This document shows positions 47,797-56,889 of a DNA stretch of 64,000 nucleotides, piece by piece. The DNA comes from Gordionus sp. m RMFG-2023. Taxonomy: Eukaryota > Nematomorpha > Gordioida > Chordodea > Parachordodidae. The notes beneath the pieces were generated by a model. The model was given only the letters and a program-made list of their open reading frames with translations, was not told the origin of the DNA and did not search any database. Location of the stretch: NCBI RefSeq assembly GCF_954871325.1, contig NC_088777.1, forward strand, positions 13,369,366 through 13,433,365, written 5' to 3'. How positions within the stretch are numbered: the first letter of the stretch is position 1; each line of letters starts with the position of its first letter. A program made the translations under genes and the position numbers.

Positions 47797-49080
47797 AGAG
47801 GGGGTTACTATAAAAAAGTTAAAAATAATTTTATATTCAAATAAATGCTCAAAAAAAATATCGAATATAGTTAGTTTAATATAATTTTAACAACAAAATT
47901 TTCTGTTGTGAAAGATTATTATATTACTATAGAATTTATATCAATTATTCATTGTACGATGTTTATTAAAATCATTGATAATAATCTTCAAAATTATAAT
48001 TAAATATTATTGATACTTGTTCTTAAAATATATTTATCATTTCTTATCGAAGCTATAGTAATAAAATAATAATTAAAAATAAAAGATATCACATACGCTG
48101 CATTCTGATGTTTATATTCTTGCAGAAATACTACTATTAAATTATAATCTTAATGATATATTTGGGTAATATTTTGTTCCATTTTACAAACTCAAATTTA
48201 TACTATGGGTTTTTATTCTATTCCTTTGTTATCAATGTTTAAAAATATCCCATGGGTAATATTTTATTAGTGGATGTATAAAAAATTAACACCTTTCAGA
48301 TAACAGACTATTGTCAGCTGAGAAGGGTAAATTTCATGCCCTAATATACATTTGGAGCACACTCTTTAGACATAATTTCTTGAAAATCACATTATATTTA
48401 GTTAATCCTTTTTAACATTTAATTTTTAGTGTTTTTGATGTCATAACTAACAATGATTGGTGTCAAATAACTTATGCCTGTGATGTGTTTAATTTATCTA
48501 ATATCACATTGTTTCCAATGATTCTTTTTATAGTAAATAATTATCGTTTGGTGTCATATTTAATTATCACGCCTTTATAATATATTTATATTAGAGGTAT
48601 ATATTTATCTTTAAAAGCAGGATCTGCCATGCAATATACTTTTGAGTAATTCATATTTGTTGCATAATCAAGAAAGTAAATGGATTATTAATGTTATATA
48701 CTCAGGCGCGTACGCAGGAATTTGGTCTGGGGGGAGGGAGGGGGATAATAAATTTTTTTAAGAAATATTATTGTTTTTAAAAATATCAAGCATAAATTTA
48801 TCAGGACTAATAACTATTCCTAATACACAATTTTAAATTAATGTGAATTATAAAAAAATTATATATAAAGAATCACTTAAATGACCCAAATTAGAAATTT
48901 GAATTTTTTGAGCACAAAAAGTTTCTTAGGAATAATTGTATTTTGTATGTTATATATTTATAATGTAAAATCCAATCTTCGTTGGGATTGAGTTAATTTT
49001 TCAATTATCTCATCCTTGTTTGTCGTCAAATGCCTATGAATATTCAAAAGATCCAAACCTTTCAATCTACTTTCACATGT
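47797..49080. other. Intergenic stretch with a transposon-end-like segment
   Basis: At about 48703-48755 the sequence gcgcgtacgcaggaattt followed by a G-run resembles common ends of non-autonomous elements (compare 61680-61755, where the inverse form occurs). Otherwise A+T-rich without a gene. Confidence 0.4.
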
Positions 49081-49089
49081 TGTACTTCT

Positions 49090-49487
49090 TGGCCGGACAG
49101 TATTTTAATTTTTTTAAATATACATGGGCCGGGCTCGAAATTTTTTTAAAAAACACCCAGGCCGACCTGAATTTTTTTAAAAAAACACCCAGACCGGACT
49201 GTATTTTTTAAAACAGCCTATATTTGAAATAGTTATTATTAGCTATAAAAATCAAAAATAAATATAATTTATTTTAAAAAAATCCGGGCCGGGCCTGAAA
49301 ATTTTATTTAAAAAAAAAGCCGGGCCGAGCCTGAAAATTTTCAAAAAAAAGCCGAGCCGGGCCTAAAAATTTTTTAAAAAAATCCGGGCCGGGCCTGAAA
49401 ATTTTTAAAAAAAACCCAAGCCGGGCCGTAAAAAATCTTTAAAAAAAATCCGGGCCGTGCCCTGCAAATGGTACTTCTGCAGGCCTC
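49090..49487. repeat. G+C-rich tandem array, probable subterminal region of a hAT element
   Basis: About nine units of ccgggccgggcctgaaaa alternating with A-runs. The array ends in ctgcaggcctctg, close to the ends of the MITE at 41425-41796, so this is likely the subterminal part of a related hAT element whose transposase remains follow at 49550-50240. Confidence 0.7.
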
Positions 49488-49549
49488 TGTTATTCCTCTT
49501 AAAAAATAAATGTTCTCTCATTAGTTTACTAATGGGAAGAGTTTTTAGA

Positions 49550-50240
49550 CCCTTTTAATACATTGGGAATTCAATCTAAAATGTGTTTGAAATAATGCAG
49601 AGCATCCATAGCATTTTTTGGGACTATATCAACCATTTTTAATCTTATAAACATAGTTATTCAGCTAGTAAGGCATCATAAGATACTTTAACATCTTCAT
49701 AATAAAAATCTAACAAATATTTTTTTTCTATCACCATCTGAAAAGGTTGGGAAGGCTTTTGTGGAAGTAATATTTGCAGATTAGTTAGTGCTGCATGATG
49801 AATTAAAAATTCATTTATTTGGGTTAAAAATGTATCTGTATTTAAGATACACTCTTCTACTGATCCTATATTAATGTTTTAACAATGAGCTTGCCTTGCT
49901 ACAAGTTGAGGGAGACAAATATTAAACACTATAGCTCTGCTTTTGACTCAACAATAAAATATAAAATTCTTCATCAACATTAGCCCTAATTTCCTTGAGT
50001 TCTGATAAAATGCTTTCCGCTATTCTCATCTTCTTAATCAAATAAATATCATGTTTTTGAAAAGTAATACTTAAAATAGTTGTATAATTAAATAATGCAT
50101 TCTAATGAGAAATAAAATTTGGAATAAGCATTGAATCCAATAATTTTCTTGCTTCTGAGGAAATATTTCTTTCAGGCCATTGTGATATTTCAGTAATAGC
50201 AAATAATTGGCTCTTCTAACTCCTTAATAGCTGTTAGTGC
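49550..50240 (-). pseudogene. hAT-like transposase (DUF4371/ZMYM type), decayed
   Basis: On the minus strand, several frames together show a KLLDSMLIPNFI segment, then NALFNYTTILSITFQKHDIY, a KKMRIAESILSELKEIRANV segment followed by DEEFYIL, and an F..L..F..ALLAE-like part. This order (YN.TILSI.LQ, then E...R...D.EF..I) is that of the ZMYM/DUF4371 group of hAT-derived transposases. Stops and frame changes are many. The neighbouring array at 49090-49487 is probably the same element's end. Confidence 0.5.
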
Positions 50241-50877
50241 TTGATGGAAGAGGCTCTATCTCGTCGGACAAGGTTGCAATTTCTTTTTCCCTGTTGGACC
50301 AGAAGTTTCAGAAATAACTAATATTTGACTAGAAATTTGCGTATCGTCCCGTAGTCTCGAATTATGATTAACTTTATACGTTTTGTCGCTTTACGAAAAG
50401 GTGAAAAAATGTGAAATTGGATTTACAAGCTAAATACCAATTTTTAATAATCAACCTAGCATAATACTTTGAGTTTATATAAATAGGAAGTATAAAGGTA
50501 ACCAATTTTTTTTAAACTACTAATTAAATATGACATGCAGATATTTTATGCTATTCTAATTACATAATTATATTTATATAGTATATATAGGTGCACATTC
50601 TATTATCAATCAAAAGGGTCATATCCTACCGAGACCTCTGATATGTATTATTATGATATTTTGTTTTATATTATAATATTAAATTTTAGTAGATCAACTT
50701 GCCCTTAAATATAGACCTCTCAATACTCCATTCAGTCTATAGAAAATATTGTACATATTCTCCAGTACTAATATAACAAAGTACTACATTAACAAAAAAG
50801 ATATACTTAATAAATTTTATTCCTTTAAAAAATTAGGCTGATTGGTTAAATTATTTTTTACTATATCAATTATAAAG
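50241..50877. other. Non-coding stretch upstream of the duplicated exon
   Basis: Possibly intronic to the candidate gene that follows. A short coding-like segment after an acceptor (ttttag) at about 50692 reads DQLALKYRPLNTPFSL before a stop; it could be an exon but could not be joined in phase. Confidence 0.3.
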
Positions 50878-50906
50878 CTATTCAAGATGATATTCCTATT
50901 CTCACC
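50878..50906 (+). CDS. Candidate host gene, duplicated exon copy 1, left part (split by gypsy element)
   Basis: This 29 nt piece and 56431-56473 are the two halves of a 72 nt exon identical but for two bases to the exon at 56518-56589. Frame: IQDDIPILT, continuing QEAVVSENNYASI after the insertion. It is preceded by tttactatatcaattataaag, which also precedes copy 2, so the acceptor was duplicated too. The protein was not recognised. Upstream exons could not be placed. Confidence 0.45.
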
Positions 50907-51405
50907 TGTACCAAGTATGGGATTGATATTTGTTGCTGAGGCTAGTGGGAGAGACTGAATAACTATGGAACTAATAATAAATAAATAAATATATAATTAT
51001 TAATAATTTCTAATACTAATTTACTACTTTTACTCTTTATTAAACTTCTATCAAATCCAAATTAATAATCAAAATATCGTCGATTAATAAAAAATAAAAT
51101 AATTTTCGAAGAATTAAATATATCCAAAAACTGTATTTTTTTGAATTAACAATGTATATATATATGTATAAAAATTAAACAATTTTCGAAGAATCAAATA
51201 TATAAAATTAAAATCTCTTTATTCAAATATGTAAATATTAAATCTAGTACAAATATTACCAATTTTCGAAATATAAACATATAAATATTAAACTATTATT
51301 ATTCAAATATAAAAATCTTAAATTTCGTACAATGTTAAATATACATAATAACAAAATTATAAAAATGTTAAATTTCGTACCATCTTAAATTTACATAATA
51401 CTACA
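50907..51405 (-). repeat. 3' LTR of the gypsy element
   Basis: 499 bp, starting and ending with the TG/CA dinucleotides. Read side by side with 55927-56425 it shows no difference, which implies insertion so recent that few or no substitutions have built up. Confidence 0.93.
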
Positions 51406-51418
51406 TCTCCCCCCTTTA
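51406..51418 (-). other. Polypurine tract of the gypsy element
   Basis: On the minus strand the bases just before the 3' LTR read aaaggggggaga, directly abutting the LTR start TGTAG. This is where plus-strand DNA synthesis is primed in LTR elements. Confidence 0.8.
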
Positions 51419-51742
51419 ATTCTCCCTTAACTCCATCGAGTTTGCCGCGGTTACCCTGTTCCTCCCTGGTGCATTCGCATTACTATTCATTGTCAACTCT
51501 ATACTGGGACAATATCGTAACTTGTGTCCTCCCCCACAAGCCCAACATTCCACTCTCCTTCTTGTTTTGTACGGTGCTATCCTGTGAACCCCTCTCGTTG
51601 GCGTCTCTTGTAGCCCATCTCCATATCTTTGTTTTGCTTCGTTCCTAGCAGCTTCTACCCATCTGTTGGACTCTTCTGAACCGTCAACTTCTCGGATCTC
51701 TATTTTCATTATTTTGTTACCCACTCTAACATAGGAGGCCAT
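51416..51742 (-). CDS. Extra open frame of the gypsy element, zinc-knuckle-like
   Basis: 108 codons between pol and the 3' LTR, ending at the polypurine tract. Basic overall, with a CWACGGGHKLRYC segment (C-X2-C-X3-H-X4-C), a near-CCHC zinc knuckle, after a KTRRRVE basic run. There is no signal peptide or membrane segment, so it is not an envelope gene. Base composition is less A+T-rich than pol. It might be a nucleic-acid-binding accessory protein or a displaced gag part; the function is unknown. Confidence 0.6.
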   Translation of the reverse strand: MASYVRVGNKIMKIEIREVDGSEESNRWVEAARNEAKQRYGDGLQETPTRGVHRIAPYKTRRRVECWACGGGHKLRYCPSIELTMNSNANAPGRNRVTAANSMELREN

Positions 51743-51972
51743 CTAAATCAAATACTTTATACACATATTTATATATATTCTTCGACTTTCTTCTCTAACT
51801 CTTTATAAAATATAACTCTCCTAATTAAGTCTAACATCTCTTTTATTTTCTACAACGTATGATTCTCCTACTATATCTATCATCACGTTATTCCTTTCCC
51901 AATTATGATTCTTCTACTATGTCTATCATCAATTTATTCCTTTCTAATTCTTCGTATAATTCTCATTTCTCT

Positions 51973-54900
51973 CTAAGGCCTTAAGCTTCTACACCTTACT
52001 TGCTTCAGGTGCCTTGTAAAGGTTCCTTCTTGTCCTTCAATTTTTACTTCTACTTTTTTCTTTCCTATATTTTTGCTTATTACCCCCTTCCCCCATTTAA
52101 TAGGCCCATCAAACAACAATACCCACACCAAACTTCCTACTGGAAATCTTTCACTCTCTGGTTGTTTTCTCCTTATCACTTTTTCCTTTAAAAAATCTAA
52201 TTCTGATCTCGTCTTTCTTCCTAAAAATATTTCAGCTGGTGACTTTCCCTTTGCTGTTTCCGTACTGTTGTATGCTAACAATGATAACCACCATTGCCCT
52301 TCTCCATATTTTGCCTTTTTCAACCAACTCTTTACTAAAGCTACCATTCGTTCAGCTTGTCCATTGCTTCTTGGGTAATAAGGTGGTGATAATAAATGTC
52401 TAATATTCCACCTATCACAAAATTTATCAAATGCTCTACCTTTAAACGCTGGACCTCCATCTGATACTATCGTTTTCATTAAACCATATTTGCCTACAAA
52501 ATCCTTTATCTTGTCTAAAGCTACTCTTGTTGATAAACCTGAAACTTGCTGACAATCTATCCATTTTGAACCTGCATCTACCATGATAAAAAATCTTTTC
52601 TTCTCATATTCTAAAAAATCTACGTGTATTCTTTCGCATGGAATATCTGTCTTTGGCCATTTATCTTCCTTATTCTTTGCTGGAACATTAGCCCACATGT
52701 TACAGGTTTCACAGCTCCTTGTTAACTCTTCTATTTCCTTATTCATCTTAGGCCACCACATATATTCTCTTGCTTTATTTTTCATTCTTTCTATGCCTTG
52801 ATGACCTGAATGTATTACATTTAAGGTTTCATTTCTTAATTCATTAGGTATCACTAATCTATATCCTCTCAATAAACAATTGTCTTCTATATTTAATTCC
52901 CTCTTAACTTTTTTAAACGCTTTATCTTCATTTTTCCATTCTATATCTCCTTTTAAACAAGCTTTAATTCTTATTAATTCTTCATCTTTTTGGGATATCT
53001 TATCTACTATATCAAATGTTATAGGTTTTTCTCTTGTATCTATTCTCACCGCTCTTATAATATTACCATTTAAATTTTCTTCCTCTTCTATATATTCTAA
53101 ACTATTGATTATTGGTTCTTTGTCTTCAATGTCTTTATTAAACAATCTTGATAAAATGTCCGGTAAGCAATTTTGTTTACCTTCTCTGAATTTTATTTCA
53201 AAATCGAAATTACCAACTAAAATTAGCCATCTTTGCAACCTGGGTGAAATCATAAGTTTCTTATTCTCTTTTTTAAATAAATCTACCAACGGCTTATGGT
53301 CCGTATACAATAAAAACCTTTTTCCTATCAGATATTCCTTACATTTCGTAAGCCCGAATTTCACTGCTAGAGCCTCTCTTTCTATCGTTGAGTAATTTTT
53401 CTCAGTGCTATTAAATCGTCTCGATAAAAATAAAACAGGTTTCTCCACATTATCTATCATCTGCGACAAAACTCCTCCTATACCTTCATTAGAAGCATCT
53501 ACTGCTAAAATAATATTTAATTTCTCATTAAAACAACTTAAAATAGGCTTCTCTACCATCTTTATTTTCAACTTTTCGAAACTTTTCTCCTGTGCTTCTC
53601 CCCATTCAAATTTTTTATTTTTCTTTAATAAATCATACAACGGTGTAGCAATTTCTGCAAAATTTTGAACAAACCGATGATAATAATTTGTTGCTCCTAA
53701 AAACGCTTGTACCTCCGCTTTATTATTCGGGGCTCTCATATTCATGATCTTATCTATATTCTTTCCAATTGGCGTAATCTCATTTCCCTTTATAACATGT
53801 CCTAAATACTTTATTTCTTTTACTCCAAAAACGCTCTTCTTCAAATTAGCTTTTAAACCATTTTTTAATATAATATTTAACACATTAACTAATCTCGAAT
53901 TGTGTTCTTCTTCTGTTCTACCAGATATCAAAACATCATCTAAATAATACATTATTCCTTTTATTCCTTGAAATAACGCCGTCATCGTTCTTTGAAATAT
54001 TGGCGCTGATATTTTCAAACCAAAAGGTAATCGACAGAATGCAAACAAACCTCTATGAGTTGTAATCGTTAGTATCTTACTTGTCTTTTCACTCACCTTA
54101 ATTTGCAAATACGCATTCGAAAAATCAATCTTTGAAAACAGGGTGTCTCCTCTTAAATTCGCTAGCAGTTGTTCTATTCTAGGTAGTGGATACTTTTCAT
54201 TTATTACGCACTTATTAACTGTTACTCTATAGTCTATACACAATCTTAAACTGTTATCTGGTTTTCTTATGGGCACTAACGGTGTTGCCCATTCACTATG
54301 CACTATTGGTTTTATTATTCCGTCTTTTAACCATTTATCTAATTCTTTATCTATCTCTTCTATCCAAGAAAACGGTAATCTTCTTATGCCGCAAAACTTA
54401 GGCCTATAATTTTCTTCTAATCGTATATCTACTTCAAAATTTTTCAGAGTACCTAATTCTTCTTTAAAGACTTCCTTATACCTATTCAAAATAATCTTTA
54501 TTTCTTTGTCAAAAATATCTTCAACAACATTCTGATCTACCATATTATTAATTTCTTGTTTAATTTCGACTGAATTTACCTCTATTGTCTTTGTATCTCT
54601 TGTTTTCTTATTTTCTTCTAAGTTGCTTCTATATTTAATCAAAAATTCTGGTGTTCGATTTTTAAGTTCATCGAGAACTATCTCTTGATTGACTCTTAAA
54701 CAAGGTAACTCAGTCTTCTCTTTAACCTCACTTCTTATTATCTCTTTAGTTATTTTGTTGTTCTCTTGTATATTTTCGAATAAAGACCACCACTTATAAT
54801 CAGGTCCTATGTTCTTAATGTCATTCCAACCTAAAATTGGTTCCATATTTAGTGTCGTTATCCATAACTTTATTTCCTTCTTTATATCTATCAATTTTAT

Positions 54901-55290
54901 TATATAAAAACCAAGAATTTTAATCATGCTCCCATCTATCTGTCTCACTTTTATTTTCTTTGTGATGAATCTATCTTTTGAAAAATATTTATTAAATTCT
55001 TTTACACTCATTAAACTAATCTCGGCTCCTGTATCTAATAAAAAGCTAATTTCCATTTCACCTATATTTATTTTAATCCTAGGACATCTATTTTTCCTTA
55101 TAATATTTTCCAATTCAATCTTGCATATGTTTTCTGTTTCGAAATTTTTTTTATCATTTATCTTATATTTATTCGAATATTCTAAATCATTTATATTATT
55201 ATCATTTATTCCTAATTTACAATTAAAATTATAAAAATCAGATATACTATTACTATTATAATTTATATACTTATTCTCTCTTTTATATAG
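51973..55290 (-). CDS. Gypsy pol: protease, reverse transcriptase, RNase H, integrase
   Basis: One long frame, over 1000 residues. Aspartic protease near the start (LLDTGAEISLM), then reverse transcriptase with YLDD about one third along, RNase H at mid-length, the HHCC zinc-binding part and DDE core of integrase in the last third, and a short basic C-terminus without a chromodomain. The order RT-RNase H-integrase places it in Ty3/gypsy (Metaviridae). The frame is the same as that of gag upstream, so pol is probably made by read-through of the gag stop rather than from its own start. It looks undamaged. Confidence 0.93.
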   Translation of the reverse strand, partial: LYKRENKYINYNSNSISDFYNFNCKLGINDNNINDLEYSNKYKINDKKNFETENICKIELENIIRKNRCPRIKINIGEMEISFLLDTGAEISLMSVKEFNKYFSKDRFITKKIKVRQIDGSMIKILGFYIIKLIDIKKEIKLWITTLNMEPILGWNDIKNIGPDYKWWSLFENIQENNKITKEIIRSEVKEKTELPCLRVNQEIVLDELKNRTPEFLIKYRSNLEENKKTRDTKTIEVNSVEIKQEINNMVDQNVVEDIFDKEIKIILNRYKEVFKEELGTLKNFEVDIRLEENYRPKFCGIRRLPFSWIEEIDKELDKWLKDGIIKPIVHSEWATPLVPIRKPDNSLRLCIDYRVTVNKCVINEKYPLPRIEQLLANLRGDTLFSKIDFSNAYLQIKVSEKTSKILTITTHRGLFAFCRLPFGLKISAPIFQRTMTALFQGIKGIMYYLDDVLISGRTEEEHNSRLVNVLNIILKNGLKANLKKSVFGVKEIKYLGHVIKGNEITPIGKNIDKIMNMRAPNNKAEVQAFLGATNYYHRFVQNFAEIATPLYDLLKKNKKFEWGEAQEKSFEKLKIKMVEKPILSCFNEKLNIILAVDASNEGIGGVLSQMIDNVEKPVLFLSRRFNSTEKNYSTIEREALAVKFGLTKCKEYLIGKRFLLYTDHKPLVDLFKKENKKLMISPRLQRWLILVGNFDFEIKFREGKQNCLPDILSRLFNKDIEDKEPIINSLEYIEEEENLNGNIIRAVRIDTREKPITFDIVDKISQKDEELIRIKACLKGDIEWKNEDKAFKKVKRELNIEDNCLLRGYRLVIPNELRNETLNVIHSGHQGIERMKNKAREYMWWPKMNKEIEELTRSCETCNMWANVPAKNKEDKWPKTDIPCERIHVDFLEYEKKRFFIMVDAGSKWIDCQQVSGLSTRVALDKIKDFVGKYGLMKTIVSDGGPAFKGRAFDKFCDRWNIRHLLSPPYYPRSNGQAERMVALVKSWLKKAKYGEGQWWLSLLAYNSTETAKGKSPAEIFLGRKTRSELDFLKEKVIRRKQPESERFPVGSLVWVLLFDGPIKWGKGVISKNIGKKKVEVKIEGQEGTFTRHLKQVRCRSLRP

Positions 55291-55707
55291 TCATCTGTTA
55301 CATGTTTCCTGAACATGTCCTTTTAGTCCACATTTTAAACATATTAAACTATTATCTGCGAAACTTCTACAATTTGTTACTAAATGGCCTTTCCGTCCAC
55401 ATCTCGTGCAATTTAAATGTCCAGTTAAATCACATTGCCTCGAAATGTGTCCGAACTTTCCACAACTGTAACATTTAATTGTCCCTACATTATTTATTTG
55501 ACTTATATTACTTTCTTTTCTTATAGCGTTCTTTATTCTTTCTAAATCTTTAATTTCTAATCTTATTACCGACGTATTTCTACCTATTATTAATCCTATC
55601 GAGAAACTTACAATTAATAACAAAATTATAATTATACCTATATATTCAAAAACTAAACTTAATAAATTAATCTGTGTAATATACATTATAAAGTACTTAA
55701 TAACCAC
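55291..55707 (-). CDS. Gypsy gag-like protein: membrane-type N-terminus and three zinc knuckles
   Basis: 138 codons. Residues about 10-43 are strongly hydrophobic (IGIIIILLLIVSFSIGLIIG), predicted by eye as a membrane span. Then a short charged linker and three CCHC knuckles: CYSCGKFGHISRQC, CTRCGRKGHLVTNC and CLKCGLKGHVQETC. There is no recognisable capsid region, which in Ty3/gypsy gag normally lies before the knuckles and takes 200 or more residues. The leader between the LTR and this frame is only about 220 bp and shows no other coding part. Confidence 0.75.
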   Translation of the reverse strand: MVIKYFIMYITQINLLSLVFEYIGIIIILLLIVSFSIGLIIGRNTSVIRLEIKDLERIKNAIRKESNISQINNVGTIKCYSCGKFGHISRQCDLTGHLNCTRCGRKGHLVTNCRSFADNSLICLKCGLKGHVQETCNR

Positions 55708-55904
55708 TTAATTAATAAAATTTTAAATAATTTTAAACCATTAAATAAATATAAACATACGAATAAAACCAATACCAAGATCCCAAATTTATATAACATC
55801 CATAAGAGAACCGAAATTATCAAAAATTTATATATATTTTTTATTATTTTTTTTTACCTTGTTCCAATGTATAATTAGACTGATTTTGATCTTCTAAAGC
55901 CTGG

Positions 55905-55925
55905 ATCAATCGCTGTAAGGCACCA
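55905..55925 (-). other. Primer-binding site of the gypsy element
   Basis: One base inside the 5' LTR the minus strand reads tggtgccttacagcgattga. It begins with TGG, the complement of a tRNA 3' CCA, as expected. The tRNA species could not be named with confidence. Confidence 0.65.
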
Positions 55926-55926
55926 C

Positions 55927-56425
55927 TGTACCAAGTATGGGATTGATATTTGTTGCTGAGGCTAGTGGGAGAGACTGAATAACTATGGAACTAATAATAA
56001 ATAAATAAATATATAATTATTAATAATTTCTAATACTAATTTACTACTTTTACTCTTTATTAAACTTCTATCAAATCCAAATTAATAATCAAAATATCGT
56101 CGATTAATAAAAAATAAAATAATTTTCGAAGAATTAAATATATCCAAAAACTGTATTTTTTTGAATTAACAATGTATATATATATGTATAAAAATTAAAC
56201 AATTTTCGAAGAATCAAATATATAAAATTAAAATCTCTTTATTCAAATATGTAAATATTAAATCTAGTACAAATATTACCAATTTTCGAAATATAAACAT
56301 ATAAATATTAAACTATTATTATTCAAATATAAAAATCTTAAATTTCGTACAATGTTAAATATACATAATAACAAAATTATAAAAATGTTAAATTTCGTAC
56401 CATCTTAAATTTACATAATACTACA
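55927..56425 (-). repeat. 5' LTR of the gypsy element
   Basis: 499 bp, same sequence as 50907-51405 by eye. It should contain the element's promoter and, on the minus strand, its transcription start; no precise site was assigned. Confidence 0.93.
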
Positions 56426-56430
56426 TCACC

Positions 56431-56473
56431 CAAGAAGCTGTTGTCAGTGAAAACAATTATGCATCAATTCTAT
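56431..56473 (+). CDS. Candidate host gene, duplicated exon copy 1, right part
   Basis: 43 nt completing the exon begun at 50878; ends before donor gtaaat. With the left part it makes 72 nt (24 codons), phase 1 at both ends. Confidence 0.45.
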
Positions 56474-56517
56474 GTAAATATAATATGATTAATACATTTA
56501 CTATATCAATTATAAAG
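56474..56517 (+). other. Mini-intron of 44 bp between the duplicated exons
   Basis: Donor gtaaat, acceptor tataaag; the length agrees with the 40-47 bp introns of the NOM1-like gene and of this gene's last intron. Confidence 0.5.
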
Positions 56518-56589
56518 CTATTCAAGATGATATTCCTATTCTCACCCAAGAAGCTGTTGTCAGTGAAAATAATTATGCATCAATTCCAT
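56518..56589 (+). CDS. Candidate host gene, duplicated exon copy 2 (intact)
   Basis: 72 nt, reading IQDDIPILTQEAVVSENNYA then SIP with split codons at both ends; donor gtaaaa. It differs from copy 1 at two positions, one silent and one changing Leu to Pro. Equal phase at both ends lets either copy, or both, be spliced without shifting the frame. Confidence 0.5.
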
Positions 56590-56889
56590 GTAAAATTCAA
56601 TATAAATAATATTCATTATATCAATTTAATTGCAATGATATGCAAAATTAATTTTTATTTTATTTTTGAATAGATCAATCACCCATTCTCTCCCAAAATC
56701 CTACCTTCAGCCTCATCGTGGCGGGGGAGTGGCAACGTCTTTTGGCGGCAAATGGAGGTCTAAAAGGTTCCCTGTGATCTGGGTCTAGAATAGGATCACC
56801 GTCTCCTCGACGGGGTGTAAAAACCACTTAAAGAGGTTGATGTCAGGAATGGCATCCGATTGTAAAAACCTTGCTACAAAAATTTCCCT

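Larger units (their letters stand above)
50907..56425 (-). mobile_element. Ty3/gypsy LTR retrotransposon, looks whole and very young
   Basis: 5519 bp, flanked by the 5 bp duplication tcacc (50902-50906 and 56426-56430). Two 499 bp LTRs with TG...CA ends look identical by eye. Parts in element order: 5' LTR, primer-binding site, a small gag, pol with protease, reverse transcriptase, RNase H and integrase in that (Ty3) order, an extra zinc-knuckle frame, polypurine tract and 3' LTR. No obvious break was seen in pol. The target is one copy of a tandemly duplicated exon, and the second copy shows the empty site. Confidence 0.93.

Noticed and set aside
51416-51742. Envelope gene in the gypsy element
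   Set aside because: The frame in the env position lacks signal peptide and membrane span and carries a zinc-knuckle-like motif instead.
52880-53395. 171-codon plus-strand frame under gypsy pol
   Set aside because: Opposite-strand shadow of pol; composition mirrors it and no domain is present.
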